Source: Thermohalobaculum sp050331335 (GTDB lineage: Bacteria; Pseudomonadota; Alphaproteobacteria; Rhodobacterales; Rhodobacteraceae). Taken from it: a stretch of 64,000 nt of DNA. How positions within the stretch are numbered: the first letter of the stretch is position 1; each line of letters opens with the position of its first letter. The stretch spans positions 1-64,000 of the forward strand of contig JBHJGY010000014.1 of the NCBI GenBank assembly GCA_050331335.1, read 5' to 3'. A program made the position numbers and the translations under genes. Positions 48,958 through 58,419 of the stretch are shown here, piece by piece. The notes beneath the pieces were generated by a model. It was not told the origin of the DNA, ran no database searches, and was given only the letters and a program-made list of their open reading frames with translations.

Positions 48958-51858
48958 TCAGGCTTTCATGATTTTGCAGAGCGTGGCCTTGGTCTCCTGC
49001 ATTTGGGTGACCGAGTCGTAGCCATAGGTCTGCGCGGTGTTGGTGCTCTCGCCGAGGACGTAGGGGTCTGCGCCCTTCGGGTAGTGCGAGCGACGATCCT
49101 CGCCCTGGAAGAAGCCGCCGAAGTGGAACGGCATGAAGGCAACGCCCCGGCCGACCCGCTCGGTGACCATCGCGGCCACCTTCACCTTGCCGCCCTCCGG
49201 GCCTTCGACCCAGATCTGCTCGCCGTCCTTGATGCCGAGATTGTTGGCATCGAACGGGTTGATTTCGCAGAACATCTCCTGCTGCAGCTCGGCCAGCCAC
49301 GGGTTGGAGCGGGTCTCGTCGCCGCCGCCCTCGTACTCGACGAGACGACCCGAGGTCAGGATGATCGGGTAGTCTTTGGAGAAGTCGTTCTTCTGGATCG
49401 AGGCGTAAAGCGTCGGCAGGCGGTATGCCTTGCGGTCGTCGTAGGTCGGGTAGTCGGCCACGAGATCGCGGCGCGAGGTGTAGAGCGGCTCGCGGTGCAG
49501 CGGCACCGGGTCGGGGAAGGTCCAGACCACGGCGCGGGCCTTGGCGTTGCCGAAGGGAGCGCATTCATGCTTGATCGCGACCCGCTGGATGCCGCCCGAA
49601 AGGTCGGTCTTCCAGTTGGTCTTCGGCCCAGCCACACCCTCGATGGCGGCCCGTTCCGCGTCGGTCAAGTCCGCATCCCAGCCGAGATCCATCAGCATCT
49701 GCATGGTGAACTCGGGGTAGCCGTCCTGGATCTCGGAGCCTGCAGAGTAGACGCCCTCGGCCAGCAGGTTCTGACCGTCACGCTCGACGCCGAAGCGCGC
49801 GCGGAAGGTGAGGCCGCCTTTGGAGACGGGCTTCGACATGTCGTACAGATTGGGCGTGCCGGGGTGCTTCATTTCGGCGGTGCCCCAGCAGGGCCAGGGC
49901 ATGCCGTAATAGTCGCCATCCGCCGGGCCGCCGACTGCCTGCAGCGTGGTGCGGTCGAAGGTGTGCTGGTTGGCCATGTGGAGCTTGATCCGCTCCGGCG
50001 ACTGGCCAGTGTAGCCGACCGTCCACATGCCCGCGTTGAACTCGCGGGTGACGTCCTCGATGTTCGGCTCGTCGCCTTCCATCGAGATGTTGCGCAAGAG
50101 CCGGTCGGCGAAGCCGAACTTCTCGGCGAAGCGGGCGATGATCCAGTGGTCGGTTTTCGATTCGAAGAGCGGATCGACGACCTTGTCGCGCCACTGGATC
50201 GAACGGTTGGAAGCCGTGACCGAGCCGCGGGTCTCGAACTGCGTGCAGGCCGGCAGGAGATAGACGCCGTCCTTGCGGTCGTGGAGGATCGCCGAGACCG
50301 TTGGATACGGGTCGATCACGACCATCATATCCAGCTTGTTCATCGCCTCGTTCATCTCGGTCAGGCGGGTTTGCGAGTTCGGCGCATGGCCCCAAAGAAC
50401 CATGGCGCGGACATTGTCCGGCTGGTCCATATTGGCCTTGTCCTCGAGCACGCCGTCGAACCAGCGCGACACCGGGATGCCCTTGCTCTCCATCAGCTCT
50501 TTCGAGCCGAACTGGCTGAGCAGGAACTGGTACTCGTCCTCGGCCGCCGCGTCCTGGACCTGGGTGCCGGCCCAGACGCGGGCCCAGTGCTTCCAGGAGC
50601 CGGTCTTGAGGCCGTAATAGCCCGGCAGGGTGTGGGAGAGCACGCCGAGATCCGTCGCGCCTTGGACGTTGTCGTGACCGCGGAAGATGTTGGTGCCGCC
50701 GCCTTCGGTGCCCATGTTCCCAAGCGCGAGCTGCAAGATGCAGTAGGCGCGGGTGTTGTTGTTGCCGTTGGTGTGCTGCGTGCCGCCCATGCACCAGATC
50801 ACCGTGCCCGGCCGGCTGTTGGCCATGGTGCGTGCCACGCGCTCGAGCTGGCTGCCCGGCGTGCCGGTGACGCGCTCGACCTCCTCAGGGGTCCATTTCG
50901 CGACTTCCTCGCGGCTCTGGTCCATGCCCCACACGCGGGTGCGGATGAACTCCTTGTCCTCCCAGCCGTTCTCGAAGATGTGCCACAGGATGCCCCAAAC
51001 GAGCGCCACATCGGTGCCCGGGCGGAAGCGCACATACTCATCCGCATGCGCCGCCGTGCGGGTGAAGCGCGGGTCGCAGACGATCAGCGGCGCGTTGTTC
51101 TCTTCCTTGGCTTTGAGCACATGGAGGAGCGAGACGGGGTGCGCCTCGGCCGGGTTGCCGCCGATGATGAAGATCGCCCGGCTCTTGTGGATGTCGTTGT
51201 AAGAGTTGGTCATCGCGCCGTAGCCCCAGGTGTTGGCAACACCTGCGACCGTGGTCGAGTGACAGATCCGCGCCTGGTGGTCGACGTTGTTCGTGCCCCA
51301 GTAGGCGGCGAATTTGCGGAAGAGATAGGCCTGCTCGTTGTTGTGTTTGGCCGAGCCGAGCCAATAGACGCTGTCAGGGCCGCTTTCCGCACGGATCTTG
51401 AGCATGCCGTCGCCGATCTCGTCGATCGCGTCGGCCCAAGACATCCGGACCCACTCGCCACCTTGCAGCTTCATCGGATATTTGAGCCGGCGCTCGCCAT
51501 GGGCGTGCTCGCGGACAGCGGCCCCTTTGGCGCAATGGGCGCCGAGGTTGAAGGGGCTGTCCCAGCCGGGCTCCTGGCCGACCCAGACACCGCTCGCCAC
51601 TTCGGCGATCACGGTGCAGCCGACCGAGCAGTGGGTGCAGACCGTTTTGACGGCCTCGAGTTTTGCGCCTGCGGCCGCAGTGGCCGCATCCGCCCGGCTC
51701 ACCGTCCCGGCGGTGGCACCGAGCGCAGCGAGCCCGCCAACGGCGAGGCCCGAGCCGCGCAGGAAGGCGCGGCGATCGACCGCTTTCTCGGCGGCCTTGG
51801 CGAGGGGCGACGCGATCCGGGGGCGTTCCGCAACCCCGTTGGTCTTTTTCCTCAGCAT
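48958..51858 (-). CDS. fdhA: formate dehydrogenase alpha subunit (molybdenum, TAT-exported)
   Basis: The 966-residue protein has a twin-arginine signal (DRRAFLRGSG, residues 28-37). The 4Fe-4S cluster ligands are C74, C77, C81 and C109 in CTHCSVGC and LGAHCAKG. The active-site metal ligand is Cys199 in ARICHSTTVAG, where other formate dehydrogenases have selenocysteine. Molybdopterin-domain motifs follow (IFIIGGNPAEAHP, VWCMGG-like VIWCMGGTQHTNGN, GHDNVQGATDLG, DPYPTVSAI). The C-terminal dinucleotide-binding domain has GRLVEYEGGGDETRSN. It forms a complex with fdhB. Confidence 0.95.
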   Translation of the reverse strand: MLRKKTNGVAERPRIASPLAKAAEKAVDRRAFLRGSGLAVGGLAALGATAGTVSRADAATAAAGAKLEAVKTVCTHCSVGCTVIAEVASGVWVGQEPGWDSPFNLGAHCAKGAAVREHAHGERRLKYPMKLQGGEWVRMSWADAIDEIGDGMLKIRAESGPDSVYWLGSAKHNNEQAYLFRKFAAYWGTNNVDHQARICHSTTVAGVANTWGYGAMTNSYNDIHKSRAIFIIGGNPAEAHPVSLLHVLKAKEENNAPLIVCDPRFTRTAAHADEYVRFRPGTDVALVWGILWHIFENGWEDKEFIRTRVWGMDQSREEVAKWTPEEVERVTGTPGSQLERVARTMANSRPGTVIWCMGGTQHTNGNNNTRAYCILQLALGNMGTEGGGTNIFRGHDNVQGATDLGVLSHTLPGYYGLKTGSWKHWARVWAGTQVQDAAAEDEYQFLLSQFGSKELMESKGIPVSRWFDGVLEDKANMDQPDNVRAMVLWGHAPNSQTRLTEMNEAMNKLDMMVVIDPYPTVSAILHDRKDGVYLLPACTQFETRGSVTASNRSIQWRDKVVDPLFESKTDHWIIARFAEKFGFADRLLRNISMEGDEPNIEDVTREFNAGMWTVGYTGQSPERIKLHMANQHTFDRTTLQAVGGPADGDYYGMPWPCWGTAEMKHPGTPNLYDMSKPVSKGGLTFRARFGVERDGQNLLAEGVYSAGSEIQDGYPEFTMQMLMDLGWDADLTDAERAAIEGVAGPKTNWKTDLSGGIQRVAIKHECAPFGNAKARAVVWTFPDPVPLHREPLYTSRRDLVADYPTYDDRKAYRLPTLYASIQKNDFSKDYPIILTSGRLVEYEGGGDETRSNPWLAELQQEMFCEINPFDANNLGIKDGEQIWVEGPEGGKVKVAAMVTERVGRGVAFMPFHFGGFFQGEDRRSHYPKGADPYVLGESTNTAQTYGYDSVTQMQETKATLCKIMKA

Positions 51859-51971
51859 GGTTTCCTATCTCCCAGGGTTCAGGGCCGGGTCGTTGCCCGG
51901 CGATCCGTTAACCGCCGTGCCGCGGACGGGGCCATCGCAACCCGCCTTTCGGCCCGACCGGTCCACCCGCC

Positions 51972-52154
51972 TCAGAAGCGGGCGCTCTCCAGATACTTCT
52001 CGACGTGCTCGGTCTTGCGCAGGCCCGAGGTCTTGGGGGCCTCCGCGCTCTCGGCTTCCGCCGTGCCGGCCACCACGGTCACCGCGGCAACAGGCGCCGC
52101 GGTTGCGGTGAGCTTCAGGAAGTCGCGGCGGCTGGCCGCTTTGGTCTCGCTCAT
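51972..52154 (-). CDS. formate dehydrogenase region TAT target protein
   Basis: The 60-residue protein is almost wholly a twin-arginine signal: SRRDFLKLTATAAPVAAVTVVAG, with a short polar end (KTEHVEKYLESARF). A TAT target of this length is a regular member of formate dehydrogenase clusters. It is upstream of fdhA by about 110 bases. Confidence 0.88.
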   Translation of the reverse strand: MSETKAASRRDFLKLTATAAPVAAVTVVAGTAEAESAEAPKTSGLRKTEHVEKYLESARF

Positions 52155-52210
52155 GGTCGTCTCCTCATGGGGGCCGCCCCGTCAGGACGACCGGTTGACG
52201 GCTGAGGGCC

Positions 52211-52819
52211 TCAGCTCCCCAGTCGAAAGGCTTCCTTCTCGATGTCGATGAAGGCGCGGCCCGCAGCTCCGACGGGCGCGTAAAAAACCGATCCCTCCGC
52301 CGCTTCGAGATCGGCGAAGAAATGGCCGGCCCAGGGGCCGAGATGCTTGGCGAAGAAGTCGCGCTGGGTGGCAAGGTCGGCCGGCTCGCCGAAGCGACCG
52401 CGGATGAGCCCCGCCATCATCTCGCAGAGGCTTGCGATGTTGTCCTCGGGCTCGGAGACGGTCTCGGCGCGCACGATCCCGAGGCGGGACATATCCTGGC
52501 GCAGGACGGCGAGCGGCTTCTCGTGCAGGAACCCGGTCAAGTAATAGCTGGCATAGGGCATCAACTCGCCCCGGGCGAGGCCGATGAACAGGGCGTCGAA
52601 CTCCCGGCGCGCGGCGGTTTCGGTGGTCGCTGCGGCCAGCCGGGCGAGGGCGATCACCGCCCGGCCGAGCGCGCTGTCATCGCCTTCAAGCCCCGCAAGA
52701 CGATCGAGGAGGGCACGGTCGGCCGGTCGCGCCAGGAGCGCGGCCAGGAGGTCGTAGAGATCGGCGCGAAGGAGGTCCTCCTCGGCCACAGCGATCTCGC
52801 GTTTCTCCTGATTTTGCAC
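52211..52819 (-). CDS. TorD-family molecular chaperone for formate dehydrogenase
   Basis: The 202-residue all-helical protein has the TorD/DmsD-like conserved part: DALFIGLARGELMPYASYYLTGFLHEKPLA and SEPEDNIASLCEMMAGLI (E-x-D-N). Such proteins bind TAT signals and help to insert molybdenum cofactor. It is one gene upstream of the TAT target and fdhA, and probably in the same transcript. Confidence 0.9.
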   Translation of the reverse strand: MQNQEKREIAVAEEDLLRADLYDLLAALLARPADRALLDRLAGLEGDDSALGRAVIALARLAAATTETAARREFDALFIGLARGELMPYASYYLTGFLHEKPLAVLRQDMSRLGIVRAETVSEPEDNIASLCEMMAGLIRGRFGEPADLATQRDFFAKHLGPWAGHFFADLEAAEGSVFYAPVGAAGRAFIDIEKEAFRLGS

Positions 52820-52883
52820 GGTCGCTTTAACCTCCCCGCGGCCCGGTCACGCCACACCAACCGGCGCGCGCCCAAGTTTTTTT

Positions 52884-52911
52884 ACAGGCTACGAAAGAGA
52901 AGCTTGGGGTC
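52884..52911 (-). promoter_or_regulatory. promoter candidate for torD-fdh genes
   Basis: On the minus strand, TTGACC (52906-52911) and TAGCCT (52884-52889) are separated by 16 bases, about 65 bases upstream of the TorD start. The -10 is poor, so the signal is weak. Confidence 0.3.
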
Positions 52912-52995
52912 AACGGCAGTGTCATGCGGCATAGACGCCGATGACGTGCTGCGCTGCGAGACACCTGAGGGCCGTTCCCCCGCCCCGCCCCGCAT

Positions 52996-53721
52996 TTACC
53001 GCTCGGGCAGCACGAACTTCATTCTGCGGCGGCGCAGCAAGGGCGCTTCGGGCGCGGGCTGCGCAGCGACCGTTTGCCGCGAATTCACCACAAGTTCGGT
53101 CTTGTCCACAGCGGTGAGGTGCATGTCCTCCGCCCCTGCGACGCCCGCAGCATCGGCCTGCTCACCAGGGCCCTCATTGGCGTCCGTCTCCGCGGGCGCC
53201 CCGGTCTCGGCGGCCGCCGGCGCGTCTGGTGGCGCCGCAGCCGCCACGCTCGGCGCAGGCGCCGGATCGGCTTCAACCGGCGCGCGAAGATAGCCCCGGC
53301 CCACCTGCCAGGCGCTGGCGAGGTTCTCGACGACGGTTGCCGCGTCGGTAAAATCGTCGCCGTAATCCACCAACTCGTCGAGATTGGCGAGCACCGGGTT
53401 GCCGCGCCAAAGGCGCCGGAGCGCTCGGTTGCGCAGGCGCGCGGGAACCGCCTCGGCCATGAAGCCCCGAACATCGTCGCCCGGCGCCAGCGTATCGGGA
53501 TCCGGCAAGCCCAGCTCCTCAAGGAGTTCCGCATCGGTCTTGTCGGCCCCGGCCCCATGGACCGCCTCGGGGCCTGGGACCTCTTCGGGGACACCGCCCG
53601 TTTCAGCGGCGTCCGCAGCCTCGGTCTCAACCGGCTGCCCGCGGGCCCGCGCACGCTTCAACCGCGACCAACGCGTGAAGGCGCCGCCCGCGCCGTCCTC
53701 CCCTGGGCGTCCGCGGTTCAT
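52996..53721 (-). CDS. DUF3306 family protein
   Basis: The 241-residue protein contains the DUF3306 core: FTRWSRLKRARARGQ at the start, ELLEELGLPDPDTLAPGDDVRGFMAEAVPARLRNRALRRLWRGNPVLANLDELVDYGDDFT, then a low-complexity Ala/Pro linker and basic C-terminus. Its function is unknown; it is consistently linked to formate dehydrogenase genes. It overlaps the DUF3305 gene by four bases. Confidence 0.85.
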   Translation of the reverse strand: MNRGRPGEDGAGGAFTRWSRLKRARARGQPVETEAADAAETGGVPEEVPGPEAVHGAGADKTDAELLEELGLPDPDTLAPGDDVRGFMAEAVPARLRNRALRRLWRGNPVLANLDELVDYGDDFTDAATVVENLASAWQVGRGYLRAPVEADPAPAPSVAAAAPPDAPAAAETGAPAETDANEGPGEQADAAGVAGAEDMHLTAVDKTELVVNSRQTVAAQPAPEAPLLRRRRMKFVLPER

Positions 53722-54299
53722 TGCAGCGGCCCCCGGCGCCCCTTGATCCCGCCGGGGCTGCGATAAACATCGGCCGTTTGCCGAACCCGGCTGTCTCCCT
53801 TGCCATCTTCTCGCGCCTCGATTGCGATGCGGTCGCGCTGGCGCTTGACGAAGGGTTCGTCGCGGTGGTGTTGCGCCACAAAATCGCTGACCCAACCGAT
53901 CAGCGCCACCGGCATTGCGACCGGCTCCACCTGCTCCTCACCGCTGTCGAGATAGTCTTGGGCCTCGAAGGGCGACGCGGTCACGCAGTGCACCCGGATC
54001 TCCTCCGGACCGTCCTCTTCCTCGGGACGCAAAACGACGAAGACGCGGGGGGGGTCGTTGGACAGCGCGACCCGATAGGCCTCCGTCTCCGCGCGCCAGA
54101 GTTCCAACGGCAAGGTAGCGGCGTGATATTCGACGGCCGCGCCGTCGCGCCGCATCTCGCGCCAGTTGGCCGCACCGGCACCTGGTAAGACCGCGGAGAC
54201 CCGCCAAATATGCGAGGCCCAGCGCGTGACCCCTGGCTGGCGCCGCAGCACGACACCCAACGGCATCCATGCATCCGCCGATCGACCAGTTCCGCCCAT
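53718..54299 (-). CDS. DUF3305 family protein
   Basis: The 193-residue protein has the DUF3305 pattern: PLGVVLRRQPGVTRWASHIWRVSAVLPG, VEYHAATLPLELWRAETEAYRVALSNDPPRVFVVLRP and MPVALIGWVSDFVAQHH. It is found with DUF3306 and FDH genes. The start at 54299 has GAGGA eight bases upstream; 54329 is an alternative. It begins a minus-strand operon opposite the 4Fe-4S gene. Confidence 0.85.
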   Translation of the reverse strand: MGGTGRSADAWMPLGVVLRRQPGVTRWASHIWRVSAVLPGAGAANWREMRRDGAAVEYHAATLPLELWRAETEAYRVALSNDPPRVFVVLRPEEEDGPEEIRVHCVTASPFEAQDYLDSGEEQVEPVAMPVALIGWVSDFVAQHHRDEPFVKRQRDRIAIEAREDGKGDSRVRQTADVYRSPGGIKGRRGPLQ

Positions 54300-54439
54300 T
54301 GCCAATTCCTCGGGCTGTTGCCTCATCAATGCGCACTATGGACAAGCACCGACCGGCTTGCCAAGGCTGGTGACGTCCCTCGGTGCGGCCCCTGAGTGTC
54401 GCGCCGGGGTGTCTGGCCGACTGGCCGTCTGGAGGACCC

Positions 54440-56467
54440 ATGCCCAAAGAGACCGACCGCCCGACCCTTCTTCTGTGCGACTGTGCCGGCAGCATGACGC
54501 CGGATCGCCAAGCGATCGAGCGCGCGACGGGGCTCACTTGCGCGCGTGTCAGGTCTGAGCTGTGCCGGTCCGAGGCCGCTGTGGTCGAGGCGGCGCTGGC
54601 TGCGGGGGAAGCGGTGATCGTTGCCTGCGGACAGGAGGTCGATGGCTTTGCAGAGATCGCTGAGAGCCTGGAAGCGGAAGACCGCCTCGCCTGTGTCGAC
54701 ATTCGGGACCGGGCGGGCTGGGCAGAGCCGGGGGCTCCGGTCGGCCCCAAGATGGCAGCGCTCCTGGCAGATGCAGAAGTCGCCCCCCCGCCTGTGCCCG
54801 CACTCGATGTGGAAAGCGGCGGGCTCTGCCTCGTCACCGGGCCCGCGGAGACGGTTTTGCCGGCCGCGGCACGGCTGGCGGAGGCCCTCTCGGTGACGGC
54901 GCTGGTCACGGATGCGGCACCGCTCGATAGCGTGCCGGCTGGCGTCGAGGTGGTCGCTGGCCGCATCGCGCGGCTCGAAGGCGCGCTCGGGCGGTTCTCC
55001 CTGGTCGTCGACGGCTTCTGCGAGCTGTCTCCGGCCGGGCGCGGGCAGCGGCGCTTTGGCACCCCCATGGATGGGGCGCGCTCGCTCTGCGACATCGTCC
55101 TGGACCTCACCGGCAGCACCGCCCTGGTCCCCGCCCCAAGCAAACGAGATGGCTATCTGCGCGCGGACCCGAGGGATCCGCTTGCCGTAGCCCAAGCGCT
55201 GTTCGACGCAGCCCAACTCGTCGGTAGCTTCGAGAAGACCCTCCATATCCGTCTGACCGAGAGCCTGTGCGCCCATTCCCGGGCCGGCAAGACCGGATGC
55301 ACCCGGTGCCTCTCCGTCTGCCCAACAGGTGCGATCACGCCGGCTGGCGAGCATGTGGCGATCGATCCGCATATCTGCGCGGGCTGCGGGGCCTGTTCCG
55401 CCGTTTGCCCGTCAGGTGCGGCCGCCACCGAGGAGCCACCCGTCGCTCATCTGTTCCGCCGGATGCGGCGGATGGCCGACGCTTACCGCCAGGCGGGCGG
55501 CCGGACGCCGCGCCTTCTGGTTCATGACGCGCACGGGATGGAGATGATCCGACTGGGCGCGCGCCACGGACGCGGCCTGCCGGCGGACGTGATCCCGATG
55601 GAGATCCCCGCGCTTGCTGCCTTCGGCCATGCGGAGATGCTCGCTGCAATTGGGCTCGGCTATGCGGCGGTCGATCTACTCGCGGCCCCGCTGACCGAGC
55701 GTGACGTCATCGCGCGGGAGATCGCGCTTGCCGCGGCGATCGTCGAGGGCTCGGTCGCCACGAAGCCCGAGCAAAGCGGTGGCGAGCCGTGCGGCCGACT
55801 TCGGCTCATCGACGAGGCTGACCCCGATGCCATGCTCGCGATCCTGCACGGGCCCACGCCGCGCCCGCACGGCGCGGAGCCAATCCTGGCCGCCGGCGGC
55901 CGACGTGAGACCGTGCGGCTCGCCGCAAAGGCGCTTGCCGGCGGGACAACCCCGGCGGACCCTCTACCGCTTCCTGAAGGCGCGCCTTACGGGGCGGTCC
56001 TCGTCGACACCGGCGCCTGCACCCTGTGCATGTCCTGCGCGAGCCTCTGCCCCACCGGTGCCCTGAGCGACAACCCGGACCGTCCGGAGCTCACTTTCCG
56101 CGAGGAGGCGTGCATCCAGTGCGGCCTGTGCGCCGGTCTCTGCCCGGAAACCGCGATCACCCTCGTCCCGCGTCTCGACCTCTCCGATGCCGCGCTGCGC
56201 CCGCTAACGCTCAATGAAGAGGAACCCTTTGCCTGCATCAGTTGCGGCAAGCTCTTCGGCGTGAAATCGACCATCGAAGCGATCACCACCAAGCTCGCCG
56301 CGCATCCGATGTTTCAAAACTCGGACAACGCCCAGCTGATTCAGATGTGCGATGATTGCCGGGTGCGGGCGCAGTATCACAGCGAGGCGCAGCCCTTTCG
56401 GCTCGGCGAGCGGCCGCGGCCGCGCACCACGGACGATTATCTTGCCGATCGCGACGATGAGCGCTGA
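54440..56467 (+). CDS. multi-cluster 4Fe-4S protein of the FDH accessory module
   Basis: The 675-residue protein carries four ferredoxin-like cysteine sets: CTRCLSVCPTGAIT, CAGCGACSAVCPSGA, CTLCMSCASLCPTG and CIQCGLCAGLCPETAI, in two pairs (residues ~290-340 and ~520-570). The N-terminus holds a short Cys-rich start (LLLCDCAG) and an alpha/beta part. A late CISCGKLF and MCDDC pair may bind a further metal. The start at 54440 follows GGAGG. Such proteins accompany DUF3305/DUF3306 in FDH clusters; their exact role is not known. Confidence 0.8.
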   Translation: MPKETDRPTLLLCDCAGSMTPDRQAIERATGLTCARVRSELCRSEAAVVEAALAAGEAVIVACGQEVDGFAEIAESLEAEDRLACVDIRDRAGWAEPGAPVGPKMAALLADAEVAPPPVPALDVESGGLCLVTGPAETVLPAAARLAEALSVTALVTDAAPLDSVPAGVEVVAGRIARLEGALGRFSLVVDGFCELSPAGRGQRRFGTPMDGARSLCDIVLDLTGSTALVPAPSKRDGYLRADPRDPLAVAQALFDAAQLVGSFEKTLHIRLTESLCAHSRAGKTGCTRCLSVCPTGAITPAGEHVAIDPHICAGCGACSAVCPSGAAATEEPPVAHLFRRMRRMADAYRQAGGRTPRLLVHDAHGMEMIRLGARHGRGLPADVIPMEIPALAAFGHAEMLAAIGLGYAAVDLLAAPLTERDVIAREIALAAAIVEGSVATKPEQSGGEPCGRLRLIDEADPDAMLAILHGPTPRPHGAEPILAAGGRRETVRLAAKALAGGTTPADPLPLPEGAPYGAVLVDTGACTLCMSCASLCPTGALSDNPDRPELTFREEACIQCGLCAGLCPETAITLVPRLDLSDAALRPLTLNEEEPFACISCGKLFGVKSTIEAITTKLAAHPMFQNSDNAQLIQMCDDCRVRAQYHSEAQPFRLGERPRPRTTDDYLADRDDER

Positions 56468-56483
56468 GCCGGCCGCCGCTCCC

Positions 56484-56525
56484 TTGACATCCCCGGCCCT
56501 GGAATGACCTAAGAAGGAAATCCTT
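56484..56525 (+). promoter_or_regulatory. promoter with overlapping dyad upstream of mrp
   Basis: TTGACA at 56484-56489 is a perfect -35. At the expected -10 place is a weak ACCTAA. The dyad CTAAG/CTTAG (56509-56513 and 56523-56527 region) straddles it with 9 bases between. It may control mrp, which starts about 60 bases further on. Confidence 0.35.
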
Positions 56526-56585
56526 AGCCAAGAGGTCGGACATGTGTAGCGGTGTTGGCCCGTCCGCGATGCCAGGAGGTTCGAG

Positions 56586-57692
56586 ATGAGCGCAACCCGC
56601 GCGCAGGTGGTCGAAGCGCTCGGCCGCATCATTGATCCCGGAACCGGCAAGGACCTGGTTACCGCCGACATGGCCAAGGCAATCTCGGTCAAGGACGGCG
56701 CGGTGAGCTTCGTGATCGAAGTCGATCCGGCAAAGGGCGCGCAGATGGAGCCCATCCGCGCCGCCGCTGCCGCCGCGGTTGAGAAACTGCCGGGCGTCAC
56801 CCGTGTTTCGGCGATCCTGACAGCGCATTCCAGCGAGCCCCAGCCCTCCCGAGGCCCGACGCCCAAGGGCCCGCCGCCCGATCTCGGCGCGGGTGGCCGG
56901 CGCAAGCCTGCAGCGCCCGCGGACAAGCGGATCAAGGGGGTCGAGCGGATTGTCGCCATCGCCTCGGGCAAGGGCGGGGTTGGCAAGTCGACGGTCTCCG
57001 CCAATCTCGCCGTGGCGCTGGCGTCCCGCGGCCAGCGGGTGGGCTTGCTCGACGCCGATGTTTATGGGCCCTCACAGCCACGGATGCTGGGGATCAGCGG
57101 ACGCCCCTCCTCGCCGGACGGCACAACGATCCTGCCGCTTCGCAACCATGGGGTTACGGCGATCTCGATTGGCATGATGGTTCCCGAGGGCGAGGCGGTG
57201 ATCTGGCGCGGCCCGATGCTGATGGGCGCGCTCGAACAGATGCTGCGACAGGTGCAGTGGGGCGGGCTCGACGTCCTGCTGGTAGATCTTCCCCCAGGCA
57301 CCGGCGATGTCCAGCTCACGCTGGCGCAAAAAGCCGAGGTGACAGGCGCCGTTGTGGTGTCGACACCGCAGGATATCGCGTTGCTCGATGCCCGCAAGGC
57401 GTTGGATATGTTTAAGAAGACAAGCACCCCGGTGTTGGGGATGATCGAGAACATGTCGCGCTATGTCTGTCCCAACTGTGGGCATGAGGCAGCGATATTC
57501 GGCGAAGGCGGCGCACAGGCGGAGGCCGAACGGCTCGGGCTGCCCTTCCTCGGCGCTGTCCCGCTCGATCTGGAAATCCGGGTCGCGGGCGACGGCGGTG
57601 CGCCGATCGTTGCGGCAAAGCCATCGAGCCCCCAGGCTCGCGCCTTTTTCGACATCGCAGAGCACCTGCTCGCCCAGGACGGGATGCGCTGA
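56586..57692 (+). CDS. mrp: Mrp/ApbC iron-sulfur carrier P-loop ATPase
   Basis: The 368-residue protein starts with a MIP18/DUF59 domain (residues 1-80), has a low-complexity linker, then the Mrp ATPase: deviant Walker A AIASGKGGVGKST (near 126-136), LLDADVYGPSQPRMLG, LLVDLPPGTGDVQLTL and the C-x-x-C pair in YVCPNCGHEA (~293-296) for a bridging Fe-S cluster. It supplies clusters to Fe-S enzymes. Its place next to the FDH cluster fits. Confidence 0.93.
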   Translation: MSATRAQVVEALGRIIDPGTGKDLVTADMAKAISVKDGAVSFVIEVDPAKGAQMEPIRAAAAAAVEKLPGVTRVSAILTAHSSEPQPSRGPTPKGPPPDLGAGGRRKPAAPADKRIKGVERIVAIASGKGGVGKSTVSANLAVALASRGQRVGLLDADVYGPSQPRMLGISGRPSSPDGTTILPLRNHGVTAISIGMMVPEGEAVIWRGPMLMGALEQMLRQVQWGGLDVLLVDLPPGTGDVQLTLAQKAEVTGAVVVSTPQDIALLDARKALDMFKKTSTPVLGMIENMSRYVCPNCGHEAAIFGEGGAQAEAERLGLPFLGAVPLDLEIRVAGDGGAPIVAAKPSSPQARAFFDIAEHLLAQDGMR

Positions 57693-57696
57693 GCCG

Positions 57697-58419
57697 ATGG
57701 GCCCGGTCATCGATGCGCCGCGCTTTCCACCGTTGCTCGTCGGAGAAGAAGCCGCCGCGGGTCAGGACCCCTTCGCGAAAGCCGTCGCGAGAGCCGCACT
57801 CGGCACCGAGGCGGGACGGGTTGTCTGGTCGTCCGATCTGCAAACCGCACGCGCTGCGATGGTGCTCGCGCCGGAAGTGGCACTGGAGCTTGCCGTGACC
57901 GTGGCCTTCGCTCATCTGTTGGGACTCGGCGATGCGATGGGCGCGCTCGCCCCGCCTGAGACCGCCGTGCATTTCGACTGGCCAGCCGGGCTGCGCGTGA
58001 ATGCCGCGCGCTGCGGTGGGATCCGGGCGGCTGCTGCGACGCAGGATCTTGCGGCCGTTCCGGGTTGGCTCGTGATCGGCATCGAAGTTCCGATCAAACC
58101 GCCCGCGGAGACCGCGCCCGGTCGCGCCCCCGACCGCACCTGGCTCTGCGAAGAGGGTTGCGGCGAGATCACCGCCCCGGCTTTGATCGACACCTGGGCA
58201 CGGCACACGCTGCTGTGGATCAACACCTGGGAAGAGCGGGGGATCGGTCCGCTACACGAGGCCTGGCGGGCCCGGGCCTGGGGCCTCGGCGAGCCGCTCG
58301 CCGACGGCTCGGGCGTGTTCATGGGGCTGGACGAGACCTGCGGGCAGCTGATCAAAACCGCGACCGGGACCGAATTGCGCCGCCTGGCACCGGCGATCCT
58401 GGGGGGGGCCATGAGGTGA
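57697..58419 (+). CDS. biotin/lipoate A/B ligase-like family protein
   Basis: The 240-residue protein resembles the BPL/LplA/LipB fold: FAHLLGLGDAMGALAPPETAVHFDWPAGLRVN and WLVIGIEVPIKPP, with TWARHTLLWINTWEERGIGPLHEAWRARAW in the C-terminal part. The homology is to the family rather than to a functional biotin or lipoate ligase, and I cannot confirm catalytic residues. It is 4 bases after mrp and overlaps the next gene (GTGA). The genes appear co-transcribed as an FDH accessory set. Confidence 0.75.
   Translation: MGPVIDAPRFPPLLVGEEAAAGQDPFAKAVARAALGTEAGRVVWSSDLQTARAAMVLAPEVALELAVTVAFAHLLGLGDAMGALAPPETAVHFDWPAGLRVNAARCGGIRAAAATQDLAAVPGWLVIGIEVPIKPPAETAPGRAPDRTWLCEEGCGEITAPALIDTWARHTLLWINTWEERGIGPLHEAWRARAWGLGEPLADGSGVFMGLDETCGQLIKTATGTELRRLAPAILGGAMR

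Noticed and set aside
48958..51858. Selenocysteine in FdhA
   Set aside because: The active-site position is a normal Cys codon (Cys199 in ARICHST), and there is no in-frame TGA.
48754..52251. A 3.5-kb open frame on the plus strand opposite fdhA
   Set aside because: It mirrors the codon pattern of fdhA and has no recognisable protein; GC-rich third positions keep the antisense frame open.
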